DNA of 64,000 bases from Aestuariibacter sp. A3R04 (GTDB lineage: Bacteria > Pseudomonadota > Gammaproteobacteria > Enterobacterales > Alteromonadaceae), in contig NZ_JAHKQR010000001.1 in NCBI RefSeq assembly GCF_018860805.1, positions 593,158-657,157 of the forward strand. Direction: 5' to 3'. The translations under genes were made by a program, and so were the position numbers. The notes under the pieces are model-generated. The model was not told the origin of the DNA and searched no databases. It saw nothing but the letters and a program-made list of their open reading frames with translations. Positions 1-8,604 of this stretch are shown here, one piece after another (position 1 is the stretch's first letter; each line of letters opens with the position of its first letter).

Positions 1-1529
1 CTTGCACCCATAATTTCATTTTCACGCACATTTTCACGGTCTAAACGAGTACGCAAGCTGTCAGTGAAGTTGGAGATATCCGTTACATCAAAATCAGTGA
101 CTGTCAGGTTGGGGATATATTCTCCCATGTCCCAGGAGAAAAACGGGCGTCCGCTGGTACGACCGCGGTTGGATATTTGCAATTCTTCACGTTTGGTCTG
201 GGAATAGCTGAAATCGGCCTCAATAACCAAATCATCACTAAAGGAATGCTCGATGTTTAACCCGTAACCACGATAGTTTTCTTCACGTGAGAACTGCTCA
301 CCGGCTGACTCAAAACGCTCTTCACCTTCCCAATGCAAAATTCCGCCCACTGAGTTGGTAATTAAATTTTCACCGGTTACGCCTGGGGTAACGCGCTTTT
401 GCAAGAAGAGTAAATCGTGACGAGCCTCGGATTGCACCCGGTCAGAAATTTGGGCGTCGAAGTTGATGTCCCAGCTGTCTGAGGGTCTAAACTGCAAACC
501 GATGAATAGTGCATCCCGTTCGTCAGATGTTTCATTTTGACGGAAGCTTCGGCTGGAACCCGTCCAGGCATAAGGAGTACCGGCGTCTTGCGCACGCCCG
601 GTTTCCGGGTCAATGCTATTTTGATAACCCTGGTTGTTGCTACCGGCGACCTGATCTTCACAATCCCCGGCTGAGCTGCGGAAAAAACCTTCATTGCTAT
701 TGGTTGGATCATTCAAACAAGCCCACAGAGAAGAACCCGTTGGGCTGGAACTGCGGTATTCAGCTTCCGGTTGACTGATATCCTGCTTTTGAATACCAAT
801 TGATAAACCAAGCTCCTGACCACTTTCAAACTCAAATTGGTCAACATAGCTGACAGTACCCCGATAGCCCAGGTCGCTATGTAGTGAATTATCAACATTG
901 AACTCGTCTGGGTTGGCATTTAACTTAAATTCAGTCTGAAAACGCTGCTTACCAAAATCCAGTGGTTTCAATGTTTCTAAGGTGATAACACCTGCCACAC
1001 CACCTTCAATCATTGATGCATCCTGGGTTTTATAGATGCCCACTTTCTTCATGAGCTCGGAAGGAAATTGAGAGAAGTTAACAGAGCGGTCACCACTGCC
1101 GTTAGTGGCTTCCCGACCATTGATATGCGTTGCACTCAAAAATGGGCCTAAACCACGGATGGTAATCTCAGTTGCGCCACCGTTTTCACGGTGAGAGGAG
1201 GCGCCGGTGATAGATTCCAGTGCTTCACCAATTGACAGTGCAGGAAGGTCGCCAATATCTTCAGCTGACAGGCCATCAAGTACTGTTGTAGATTCACGCT
1301 TAATGGCAATTTGATCCTGAATCGTTTTTCGTGAGCCAACAACGTCGATAACCTCAACATTGTCATCTGCAGTTGTTTGACTTTCGGCTTCTTGCGCTGT
1401 TGCAGTAAAAGCAATGGAACTGGCTACCGAAGCGATGGCAGCAGCTTTTACCAATTTGGCAACGGGTGAAAGTCTGAAGTGCTCTTCCTGATAGCTCAAA
1501 CCCCTGTGTTTCCCTGATATCACCGACAT
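1..1529 (-). CDS. TonB-dependent receptor, carbohydrate type (C-terminus beyond window)
   Basis: Outer-membrane importer energised by TonB. Only the N-terminal ~509 residues lie in the window. The ATG at 1529 follows a GGAG ribosome site. A signal peptide ending near ATAQ is followed by a TonB box-like stretch (VEVIDVVG) and the plug motif LSAEDIGDLPALSIGEALE, the form typical of large carbohydrate receptors of Alteromonadales. ITIRGLG and NGRE plug motifs follow, then barrel strands. It is read away from the SnoaL gene at 2200-2727 and separated by 670 bp, so it may not belong to the same unit. The substrate cannot be told from the plug alone. Confidence 0.9.
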   Translation of the reverse strand, partial: MSVISGKHRGLSYQEEHFRLSPVAKLVKAAAIASVASSIAFTATAQEAESQTTADDNVEVIDVVGSRKTIQDQIAIKRESTTVLDGLSAEDIGDLPALSIGEALESITGASSHRENGGATEITIRGLGPFLSATHINGREATNGSGDRSVNFSQFPSELMKKVGIYKTQDASMIEGGVAGVITLETLKPLDFGKQRFQTEFKLNANPDEFNVDNSLHSDLGYRGTVSYVDQFEFESGQELGLSIGIQKQDISQPEAEYRSSSPTGSSLWACLNDPTNSNEGFFRSSAGDCEDQVAGSNNQGYQNSIDPETGRAQDAGTPYAWTGSSRSFRQNETSDERDALFIGLQFRPSDSWDINFDAQISDRVQSEARHDLLFLQKRVTPGVTGENLITNSVGGILHWEGEERFESAGEQFSREENYRGYGLNIEHSFSDDLVIEADFSYSQTKREELQISNRGRTSGRPFFSWDMGEYIPNLTVTDFDVTDISNFTDSLRTRLDRENVRENEIMGA

Positions 1530-2199
1530 ATCATTTTCTCCGATGTTAATAGTGCGAGCAATTAATGGTATTACTGTTATTTAGTTGTTATTCAATTGTT
1601 GCGGATAATATAAACAAACCTGACCAAATTAACAACCAATTGTTGTTTTCGTCATTACCAATAGGGTTTACCAATGTTTGGGGGTTTTTAGGCAAATAAG
1701 ATTGATAGGTTACTTAATGTGACTGTATTGGTTGGGCAATTACAAAATGGTCTGTAGACCATGAGTGCAACCGGTGAACCCAGCGCAATTAACCTGCTCC
1801 TTAAAGTGGCCCCAAAAATGAAAATTTTGCTAAACCAACAGACAAACCGTTATATCAGGGAAAAACAAGTGGCCACACTTGTGTGGTAGCGGCATAGCAC
1901 GTCAGTAGGAAGCGCAGCGCATTTTCTTTATGGCTGCTTTTGTGATTGGCATTGCTAATACTCGGCAGTGTTATCGCGCTATGGGTAGAATTGACAAACT
2001 GCCGCGTGTCAACAGCAGTTTTGAAGGAATGACATTTCTGTTCTAAAAAGTACAGGCTTTATTGTGCGAACCTTTATCAAACACTCAATTGCATCAGTTG
2101 CTCAATGAATTTGCAAGGGAGGCTATGCAAGAGAACGTATTCGAACAAGGTTATAGCGAGCCGGATCCGCTGGGTCTCCGGCTCATTTCCATGCAGCGA
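1530..2199. other. Intergenic region, 670 bp
   Basis: No gene that I can support. It is the promoter region of the receptor at 1-1529. CAATTGTTG occurs twice, near 1595 and 1642, and a palindrome CCACAC-TT-GTGTGG lies at 1873-1886. A 38-codon ORF beginning at 1930 resembles nothing I know and lacks a clear ribosome site. Another short plus-strand ORF from 2062 runs into the 3' end of the SnoaL gene and looks spurious. Confidence 0.5.
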
Positions 2200-2727
2200 C
2201 TACTCGCCGTTTTGCACGGGCATTTTACCCGAATCGAGGTTTTCCCAGCCGTGACCGTTGAATGGATCAACACCTAACTGCTGCATGATGTACGGAAAAT
2301 CTACGTTAACCCAGTTATCTACAATTTTTCCGTCGACCACTTTCCAAAAGTCCATGTAGCGGATTTCTACCCGTTTACCTGTGGGCTCAATACCCATAAA
2401 AGTACCGGTGTGAACCGCTTCCTGACGACCAAATGCTGCACACCATTCACCCTGTGTTACACGGGCTTCATCAATACAAACTTTGTCAGAAAAAGCGGCT
2501 TGAAACGGACGCTGCCAGTTGTCTTGGAACTCTTTCAACCCTTGTTTAAAGCCACAACCCGCATTGCCCATCCAGCGAAAATTCTCACTGAAAAAGCGGC
2601 CCATATTGTCTATATCATGGTCGTTTAAACCATCAACCATGGCATCAATTGTATCGATGGTTTCCTGCGTTTTTGATAAGTCGTTGTCTTTTGTAAGAAT
2701 ACCTTGTTCTGGACGAGAACCTTTCAT
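2200..2727 (-). CDS. SnoaL/NTF2-like protein, single domain
   Basis: A 175-residue protein of the SnoaL-like (polyketide cyclase/NTF2) fold, whose members act as isomerases, dehydratases or cyclases on small ligands in a cone-shaped pocket. It has the helix-strand pattern FSENFRWMGNAGCG near residues 45-60 and ends with DGKIVDNWVNVDFPYIMQQLGVDPF. That ending matches the second domain of the longer paralogues at 5828-6826 and 23216-24232. The start at 2727 follows CGGAG. It lies 171 bp downstream of the TonB receptor gene 2899-5307 on the same strand, with a terminator hairpin in between. It is one of five such proteins in 22 kb. The exact reaction is unknown. Confidence 0.85.
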   Translation of the reverse strand: MKGSRPEQGILTKDNDLSKTQETIDTIDAMVDGLNDHDIDNMGRFFSENFRWMGNAGCGFKQGLKEFQDNWQRPFQAAFSDKVCIDEARVTQGEWCAAFGRQEAVHTGTFMGIEPTGKRVEIRYMDFWKVVDGKIVDNWVNVDFPYIMQQLGVDPFNGHGWENLDSGKMPVQNGE

Positions 2728-2787
2728 CTGATATCTCCGTTAAGTGATAAGTACTTCATGTTGAATCCTGCTCGAACGCCGTGCTAG

Positions 2788-2820
2788 CGTTATACTGAGA
2801 AAGAGCGTGTACGTATAACG
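2788..2820. repeat. Inverted repeat CGTTATAC-N17-GTATAACG
   Basis: Perfect 8-bp arms at 2788-2795 and 2813-2820, about 60 bp upstream of the SnoaL gene start at 2727. It could be a regulator site for that gene, or a chance structure beside the terminator hairpin at 2830-2864. No second copy was seen. Confidence 0.35.
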
Positions 2821-2821
2821 A

Positions 2822-2864
2822 CAGAAAGAAAACTGGGCTAATCACATTGGTGATTGCCCAGTTT
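2822..2864 (-). terminator. Rho-independent terminator of the TonB receptor gene
   Basis: Arms AAACTGGGC (2830-2838) and GCCCAGTTT (2856-2864), extended by AATCAC/GTGATT. On the minus strand this is followed by a T-rich tail. It sits just past the stop codon of the receptor at 2899. Confidence 0.7.
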
Positions 2865-2898
2865 GTTGATTTTTGCATTCTGCGCGCAACACTAATGC

Positions 2899-5307
2899 CT
2901 ATTCAAACTTGTACTGTAAGCTTACGCCGTAAGTGCGTGGATTGTTCCAGTTCGCTTGAATTGAATTAATTGGTAAACCGTTAAGTACCTGAGACTGAAC
3001 TACTGCACGGGTTAGTACTGCTTCATCAGTTAGGTTGTTTGCAAAGAAGTCGATGTTCAGATTTTCGTTTACCTCCCAAGAAACGCGTGCTGTTACCATG
3101 GCGTGGGCATCCACTTTTGTTTCAGGAATATTGATATCAAACGCGTAGTGATCATCGACAAAATTAACGTGGAAATAAGGCGTTACATAACCGCCATTTT
3201 GCAATGCAAATTCATACCGAGCGCTTAAACCCAGTGTATAGTCTGGCGACATAGCTGGCGAGTAACCAGCAAAACTAAACTGACTGTTTGGATCATTGAT
3301 ATCCTGACGGCCGTCAACATTACCCAACCCTAGAAGCGGTTGCAGTTGTGAATTGCCCACTGCGAACTCATCAGCAAATTCTGCATTGAGTAGCGCAAGC
3401 GTTGCATTTAGGGTTAGTTCGCTAAGCGGACGCCATTCCAGGTCAGCTTCTAAGCCATAGGTATCTACTTTTCCACCGTTTTCATAGTATTCGAAGGTCG
3501 TGCTTACGCCTGTTGATACACATTGAGCAACGGTTAGGTCAGTGGTTGTGTCATTACACGAAACCGCGAAAAGCTGTGCTTTTACATCATCGTATTGGTT
3601 GGCAAACGCAGACACGTTAAAACGTACCGTGTTATCGAATAAAAAGCTCTTCAAGCCAATCTCGTATGATATTACTTCTTCGTTATCGTAGAGTGGATCG
3701 GCACCTCGCGCTACCACGCGGGCATCGTTTGCTCCACCTGTGCGATAGCCAGTAGCAGCGCTGGCATACACCATCATGTCTTTGGCAACATCAAACTCGT
3801 AAGCCAATTTCCACAATACTGCAGAGTCATCCCAATCCGGGATTGAATCGCCGGTAAAGGTTTTTTCGTCTTTGTTGTAGCGCAGTCCAACGAGCAGGCG
3901 GTTGCTATCGTTTAGCTGATAGCGAGCCTGACCAAATACTGCAATAGAGTCCACTTCGTGAGGATCATGATTTGGGTTGCCCCAAGAAGGAACAGTAATT
4001 GAGTCGGGTTCGCCGTTACCCGTAGTATCTTCGGGCCACAACCACTCCCAATCAGCTTCCTGTGAAAATAAATACAAGCCGGCTATCCAGGAAAAAGGGC
4101 TGTCACTTTCCACTGATGACAACTGAAGTTCGGTAGAGAATGCTTTTTGGTCGTCCTGACGACCAAAACCACCAACAAAATCTACGCCGCCGTCGCTATA
4201 ATCGTTGTCGTAAAATTGTTCGCCCGAAAGCTCTGAGTAATTGGTCGTCCACTTTGCATTGGCCCAGTCCATAACCCAATCCAGGGTGAGGGTGGCCGAC
4301 CATGCCTCCTGGTTGTCAAAAGACACCGCGTTTCTGTAAACATCATATGGACCCTCATCATCACGTTCGGCGTTTGCCGGCTGATAAATGTGCCCCGGTG
4401 TTACAGTTGCGTTAGGGTTATAAATGCCTGACCCTGGCGTTGTTTCGGAAATTTGATAACCAGCAGTTTGCTGGTAACCCCAGATGGCTTCTGAATTCGC
4501 ATCTTTTTTGCTGTAGTCGACCCGGAGCAAGGCTGTAAAATCATCCGAAAATTCGTACTTTGTGGTATTGCGAAGATAGAATTGGTTTTTTTCACGTAAA
4601 TCATCTGAAGAGCCGGGCAGGAAGTGATTTTCAATCATACCGTCGTGACGGTCGTGGCTCATGACAAAACGGGTCGCTGCTTTTTCACTTAGGGGGACAT
4701 TCAATACCGCTTCATAAGCTGAACGATCAAAACTGCCATGGGTTACCTTCACTGACCCACTGGTGTAATCGAGTTCCGGTTGCTTAGATATCACGTTTAT
4801 ACTTCCGGCAAACGTGTTTCTCCCATACAAAGTGCCCTGTGGACCTCTTAATACCTCGATGCGTTCAACATCAACATATGCGCCTAGTCCACCGGTTGTG
4901 GTAGGTACGTAGATGCCGTCTTGGAAAATACCAACCACTTGTTCAGCAATACCGGTTCCCGCAACGCCTACTTCATTGGTGCGGGCACCCCGCATAGCCG
5001 GGCGAACTTCACCACCTGAGCTTCCTATTCTCAAACCGGGAACGACATTTTCAAGGCCACTGATGTTTTCAATGCCATTGCGAACTATGTCGTCTGCGCC
5101 TAAGGCACTTACAGAAGACGAGACTTCCTGTAAGTCCTGAGCTTGTCTGTTAGCCGTAACTTCAATGCGCTCAACGCCGTCTGTTTGCGTTTCGTTTGCA
5201 GGTGTTGCTTGCTGCGCATTAGCGCAAAAGCTAACACCAATGAGAAGTGCACTTTGGATGGCACGGGAGAGGTAAGTTGTATGGTACTTTCGTTGATCTT
5301 GATTCAT
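2899..5307 (-). CDS. TonB-dependent receptor, small-molecule type
   Basis: An 802-residue outer-membrane receptor. The signal peptide is cleaved near CANAQQA, a TonB box-like VERIEVTA lies near residue 45, and the plug carries LQEVSSSVSALGADDI, VVPGLRI and VERIEVLRGPQGTLYGRNTFAG. The barrel ends in YGVSLQYKFE with the usual terminal aromatic. This plug type is that of receptors for siderophores, vitamins and diverse small organic molecules, and differs from the carbohydrate-type receptors at 1-1529 and 41256-44294. The regulon palindrome lies 142 bp upstream (5449-5462), which points to induction with the SnoaL/hisD-like genes. It is the likely entry port for this region's unknown substrate. 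Confidence 0.92.
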   Translation of the reverse strand: MNQDQRKYHTTYLSRAIQSALLIGVSFCANAQQATPANETQTDGVERIEVTANRQAQDLQEVSSSVSALGADDIVRNGIENISGLENVVPGLRIGSSGGEVRPAMRGARTNEVGVAGTGIAEQVVGIFQDGIYVPTTTGGLGAYVDVERIEVLRGPQGTLYGRNTFAGSINVISKQPELDYTSGSVKVTHGSFDRSAYEAVLNVPLSEKAATRFVMSHDRHDGMIENHFLPGSSDDLREKNQFYLRNTTKYEFSDDFTALLRVDYSKKDANSEAIWGYQQTAGYQISETTPGSGIYNPNATVTPGHIYQPANAERDDEGPYDVYRNAVSFDNQEAWSATLTLDWVMDWANAKWTTNYSELSGEQFYDNDYSDGGVDFVGGFGRQDDQKAFSTELQLSSVESDSPFSWIAGLYLFSQEADWEWLWPEDTTGNGEPDSITVPSWGNPNHDPHEVDSIAVFGQARYQLNDSNRLLVGLRYNKDEKTFTGDSIPDWDDSAVLWKLAYEFDVAKDMMVYASAATGYRTGGANDARVVARGADPLYDNEEVISYEIGLKSFLFDNTVRFNVSAFANQYDDVKAQLFAVSCNDTTTDLTVAQCVSTGVSTTFEYYENGGKVDTYGLEADLEWRPLSELTLNATLALLNAEFADEFAVGNSQLQPLLGLGNVDGRQDINDPNSQFSFAGYSPAMSPDYTLGLSARYEFALQNGGYVTPYFHVNFVDDHYAFDINIPETKVDAHAMVTARVSWEVNENLNIDFFANNLTDEAVLTRAVVQSQVLNGLPINSIQANWNNPRTYGVSLQYKFE

Positions 5308-5448
5308 CGTGATGGTTCCCGGATTAATAAAACCTTATATGCAGTAACCTGTTGTAGTTCTGCGTTTTTCAAACCTTCTACGGCGCCAGTTTTAACAACG
5401 CGACATTGGTTTGTTTAATTCTTGGTCTAAATAAACATACAACTCAAA

Positions 5449-5462
5449 TAACTTCGAAGTCA
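5449..5462. promoter_or_regulatory. Operator-like palindrome TAACTTCGAAGTCA
   Basis: Matches TGACTTCGAAGTCA at 13 of 14 positions, with a central CG as LacI-family operators have. It lies upstream of the TonB receptor gene. A weaker copy 144 bp farther upstream (5593-5604) would allow a two-site, looping arrangement. The binding protein is inferred to be the LacI regulator at 19022-20044. Confidence 0.65.
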
Positions 5463-5728
5463 ATAAAAATGTTTTGTGAATGTTAATTCATGAATTATTG
5501 GTATGTGTCTGCATTTCTATTTATGTATTAAATTTCTGATTATAAACGATTTATTTTGTTTTTTGTTAAGTCATTGAATGGCTTATTTGGCCGATTTCGA
5601 AGTATTAGTGTAGGCTTTGAGTCATTGGTGACTGGTCTAATCAGAACGACTGGTTAAAATGCCAGTACCTTGCGATGAAGAGTCGAAGGAGAGGTACCTG
5701 AACCGATGAGGGGGGAAGTCAGGCGAAA

Positions 5729-5765
5729 GCTCCCCCAGTAAAGAGAGGGTTTTTACTGGGGGAGC
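5729..5765 (-). terminator. Strong stem-loop, possible terminator of the SnoaL gene
   Basis: Perfect 14-bp arms, GCTCCCCCAGTAAA at 5729-5742 and its complement at 5752-5765, with a 9-nt loop. It lies 60 bp past the stop of the minus-strand SnoaL gene (5828). The T tail on the minus strand is short (CTTTCGCC), so termination is likely but not certain. It could instead be a structured leader element upstream of the receptor. Confidence 0.5.
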
Positions 5766-5827
5766 ATTAAGTGAAGACGTCAGTTTATTTCACAAATTGC
5801 GCCCTTTAGGACGCTATTAACCTGAGT

Positions 5828-6826
5828 TTAACTGTATGTGGTAGTGCGTGCCAAAATGTCTAATCCTTGCTGCTTTAACCAGTAGGGAACATCCATCAGC
5901 ACCCAATTTTCCAATAGCTTGTCGCCTTTGCGGTAATACACGTCAACCACTCGCATGTCTGCACGAATGCCTGAAGCTGGCATTCCAAAAAGCCCGCCGC
6001 CCGCTGTATTAGATAAATTTGGCCAACCGAAAAAGCATGCGAAATTGCCTTCACTGAAACGTGCGATATGGCCATTAAAAACTTTATCTTTCAGTCCTTT
6101 GCGAAAGGGAAACTGGTGTTGTTGTTGATAGCGTTCAATGGTATAGGTAGCACCTATTCCGGCTGGGCCATACCACACCATGTCCTCGCTCCAGCATTTG
6201 GCTAACAGCTCTGGAGGGCAGTTGTCATTCCCCGATTTGTTCAGAGCATCCAGATCGTTAACCATCTCTTCTACCAGGTCGATGGTTTTTTTGGATTCAG
6301 CGGGATCCTGCTCTTCAAAGAGCAAGCCATTGTGATCACTAGGGCCAGGATAAACAAACGTGTGCCCTGTCTCTACAGGTAAAGGGTTGAGGCCAACCTG
6401 CTGCATTAACGCAACGATGTCGAAGAAAATAGCATGGCTAACTATTTTATCTTCACTTACTTCGTAAAACTCCGCGTAGCGCAGAAAAGCGAGTTTCCCC
6501 GTGCTTCTGATATCAAGAAAAGGGGTGTCAAAGAGCCCGGCAAAGTGACCCATAGACATGACCCACTTGCCTTTGCCTACAGTGTTATCTCCCGCCATAA
6601 ATACATCTTCGCGTCGTTTCATGCGTGTAAAACTGTGCTTTAAAGGCGCCCATAAGTTTTTCACTAACTGTGACGGCGTTGTGCAACAATCAAAGGGGTA
6701 GCAAGCATAAACCTTTGCATTATCATCAATATACGTCTCTACCACATTCTTGACATCGCTCGCGTTACTTTTGTCAAAGGCCGCTTGATACGACCTGACA
6801 ATGGCTTTTTCGCTATTAAAACTCAT
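5828..6826 (-). CDS. SnoaL/NTF2-like protein, two domains
   Basis: A 332-residue protein with two consecutive SnoaL/NTF2-like domains (about 5-160 and 180-325). The second contains WYGPAGIG, FFGWPNLS and LLENWVLMDVPYWLKQQGLDIL. The same signatures recur in 23216-24232 (WYGPSGIG, FTGWPGMS, ENWVLIDLLHVYRQLGVDVF), so the two are paralogues. The start at 6826 follows GAGG. No signal peptide is visible, so it acts in the cytoplasm. It is transcribed divergently from the symporter at 6959, with a perfect 20-bp palindrome between them. The family allows isomerase, dehydratase or cyclase activity; the substrate is unknown. Confidence 0.87.
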   Translation of the reverse strand: MSFNSEKAIVRSYQAAFDKSNASDVKNVVETYIDDNAKVYACYPFDCCTTPSQLVKNLWAPLKHSFTRMKRREDVFMAGDNTVGKGKWVMSMGHFAGLFDTPFLDIRSTGKLAFLRYAEFYEVSEDKIVSHAIFFDIVALMQQVGLNPLPVETGHTFVYPGPSDHNGLLFEEQDPAESKKTIDLVEEMVNDLDALNKSGNDNCPPELLAKCWSEDMVWYGPAGIGATYTIERYQQQHQFPFRKGLKDKVFNGHIARFSEGNFACFFGWPNLSNTAGGGLFGMPASGIRADMRVVDVYYRKGDKLLENWVLMDVPYWLKQQGLDILARTTTYS

Positions 6827-6875
6827 GACTTACGCCTCGTTGTTTAAAAAATTGTTAATTGCAGGCTTAAATAAT

Positions 6876-6895
6876 TAATGACTTCGAAGTCATTA
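6876..6895. promoter_or_regulatory. Perfect 20-bp operator palindrome TAATGACTTCGAAGTCATTA
   Basis: Fully self-complementary over 20 bp. It lies between two divergent genes, 50 bp from the SnoaL start (6826) and 64 bp from the symporter start (6959). It is the best copy of the motif also seen at 5449-5462 and 21408-21421. Confidence 0.75.
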
Positions 6896-6958
6896 TGTAT
6901 TAGGTTGAATAATATTGTAAATAGAAAGCGCGCTTATTAAGCAGGCAGAGTAGAGAAT

Positions 6959-8572
6959 ATGACTGAAAATTTTGGCGTTTTAAACTGGTCTATCTTAGGC
7001 GGATACATTATTGCGAACCTGTTGTTGGGTTTAGTGATTGGTAAAAATATAAAAAATTCTGACGATTTCTATCTCGGCCAAAAGCAAACGCCATGGTGGG
7101 CAATAGGAATTTCGGTCATTGCCACCTATGTCAGTGCCATGACATTTCTGGGCGCACCTGCATGGGCCTACTCAGAAGGCCTTTCAGTCATTGCGCTGCA
7201 CCTCAATTATCCGCTTGTCATTATGGCCGTCATCATCTTCTTTTTCCCTTTCTTTTATAACGCTGGCGTTGCGTCAATTTACGACTATCAGGAGCGTAGA
7301 TTCGGGAAACGGGCTCGGGCCATGGTATCTGGCATCTTTATGCTGAGCCAGATTATGAGCTCGGCGGCTATTCTTTACGCCACGTCTCTCGTTCTGTCAT
7401 TTATCACTGGTGTACCTGTGGTGTGGTCTATTGTTATTGTGACTGCCATAGCGCTCATCTACACCATGATGGGGGGAATAACTGCGGTTATCTGGACAGA
7501 CGTTATTCAGTCCGTCATTTTATTCGCAGGCGCAGGCATCATTATGTACGCCCTGTTGGACAGTGGTGATACCACACTGTCTTCGTCAATGAGTGAACTC
7601 AAAGCACAAGGCAAGTTAAACCCATTGAATTGGGATGTTGATTTTACCCAGGAAACCACGGTGTGGAGCGGCATTATTGCTATGACGCTGTACCACATTA
7701 CTGTTTATGGGACTAACCAAATGATGGTTCAGCGAACTCTGGCGGCAAAGAACATCGGCGATGCCAAAAAGTCCTACCTGTTAATGGGGTTCTGTGCGTT
7801 TTTTATCTACTTCTTTTTTATTGTTCTCGGTGTGTTGTTCTACGACTTTTACCAAGGTAAAGCGTTTGAAAACAGCAATACCATCATTTTACAGTTTGCT
7901 GCTGACTACGGTTTGCCCGGGCTAATGGGAATTATTGCTGCCGCAGTAATGGCAGCGTCAATGTCGAGTTTAGATTCATCGTTTAACTCCCTATCTACGG
8001 TTGCAACTATCGATTTTTATAGAAAGTATTTTAAGAAGGAAGGGTCTGAAACGCATTATCTCAAAGCTTCGCGTTTTTTCACCTTGTTCTTTGCGCTTCT
8101 TATTATCTTTCCTGCTATTGGTTATCACCTGTTCAGTGAGGGCTCAATTTTAGAAATTCTCTCTAAAGTAGGTTCATACTTTGTGGGTGCGCAAATGGGT
8201 ATGTTTTTCTTAGGCTTTTTCTCTAAACAAACGACAGAGAACGGCCTTATAGCAGGAACGGTAAGTGGTTTCATTGTCGTCACACTGGTAGCACTTAACA
8301 CAGATATCGCCTGGCCCTGGTACTGCATTATCGGCGCGAGTGCCAACATTGTTGTGTCTATAATTGCAAGCCGACTTATTGACGGTGTGCAAAGCGAGTA
8401 CAACGCCTACACCATAAAAGGGCAGCAGCAACATTTTGCCCGCCAGGGCCTCGATGAAAAAGAGCAGGGATGGTATCGGGTACCCGGTCGTGTAGACCCT
8501 ATCAACTACATCTTATTTGGGTTCTTCGTACTCACACTTGTGTTCTTATTTTCACTTCAATTTATGTTTTAA
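6959..8572 (+). CDS. Sodium/solute symporter (SSS family)
   Basis: A 537-residue inner-membrane carrier of the SSS family, which couples sodium entry to uptake of sugars, organic acids, amino acids or vitamins. It has about 13-14 hydrophobic segments. The N-terminal ANLLLGLVIG and SDDFYLGQKQTPWWAIGISVIATYVSAMTFLGAP blocks carry the family's sodium-site helix, and VMAASMSSLDSSFNSLSTV lies around residues 330-350. It is followed 32 bp later by the SnoaL genes 8605-9693 and 9696-10574, forming an operon controlled from the palindrome at 6876-6895. It probably carries the compound imported by the TonB receptor across the inner membrane. Confidence 0.93.
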   Translation: MTENFGVLNWSILGGYIIANLLLGLVIGKNIKNSDDFYLGQKQTPWWAIGISVIATYVSAMTFLGAPAWAYSEGLSVIALHLNYPLVIMAVIIFFFPFFYNAGVASIYDYQERRFGKRARAMVSGIFMLSQIMSSAAILYATSLVLSFITGVPVVWSIVIVTAIALIYTMMGGITAVIWTDVIQSVILFAGAGIIMYALLDSGDTTLSSSMSELKAQGKLNPLNWDVDFTQETTVWSGIIAMTLYHITVYGTNQMMVQRTLAAKNIGDAKKSYLLMGFCAFFIYFFFIVLGVLFYDFYQGKAFENSNTIILQFAADYGLPGLMGIIAAAVMAASMSSLDSSFNSLSTVATIDFYRKYFKKEGSETHYLKASRFFTLFFALLIIFPAIGYHLFSEGSILEILSKVGSYFVGAQMGMFFLGFFSKQTTENGLIAGTVSGFIVVTLVALNTDIAWPWYCIIGASANIVVSIIASRLIDGVQSEYNAYTIKGQQQHFARQGLDEKEQGWYRVPGRVDPINYILFGFFVLTLVFLFSLQFMF

Positions 8573-8604
8573 AAGCCCAACTCAGCGCTTTTGAGGGAGA
8601 TTCT

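Larger units (their letters stand above)
5308..5827. other. Intergenic region, 520 bp, with operator-like sites and a strong hairpin
   Basis: Promoter region of the receptor gene 2899-5307. It contains the palindrome at 5449-5462, a weaker related site GATTTCGAAGTA at 5593-5604, a direct repeat GACTGGT (5630-5636 and 5648-5654) and a 14-bp-arm hairpin at 5729-5765. No coding sequence is supported. Confidence 0.6.

Noticed and set aside
2062..2277. Plus-strand ORF of 71 codons
   Set aside because: It overlaps the 3' end of the SnoaL gene on the other strand, shows no family features and has no clear ribosome site.
5700..5735. Hammerhead-ribozyme-like core (CCGATGAG ... CGAAA)
   Set aside because: The conserved CUGAUGA is broken at its second base and the intervening bases cannot form stem II.
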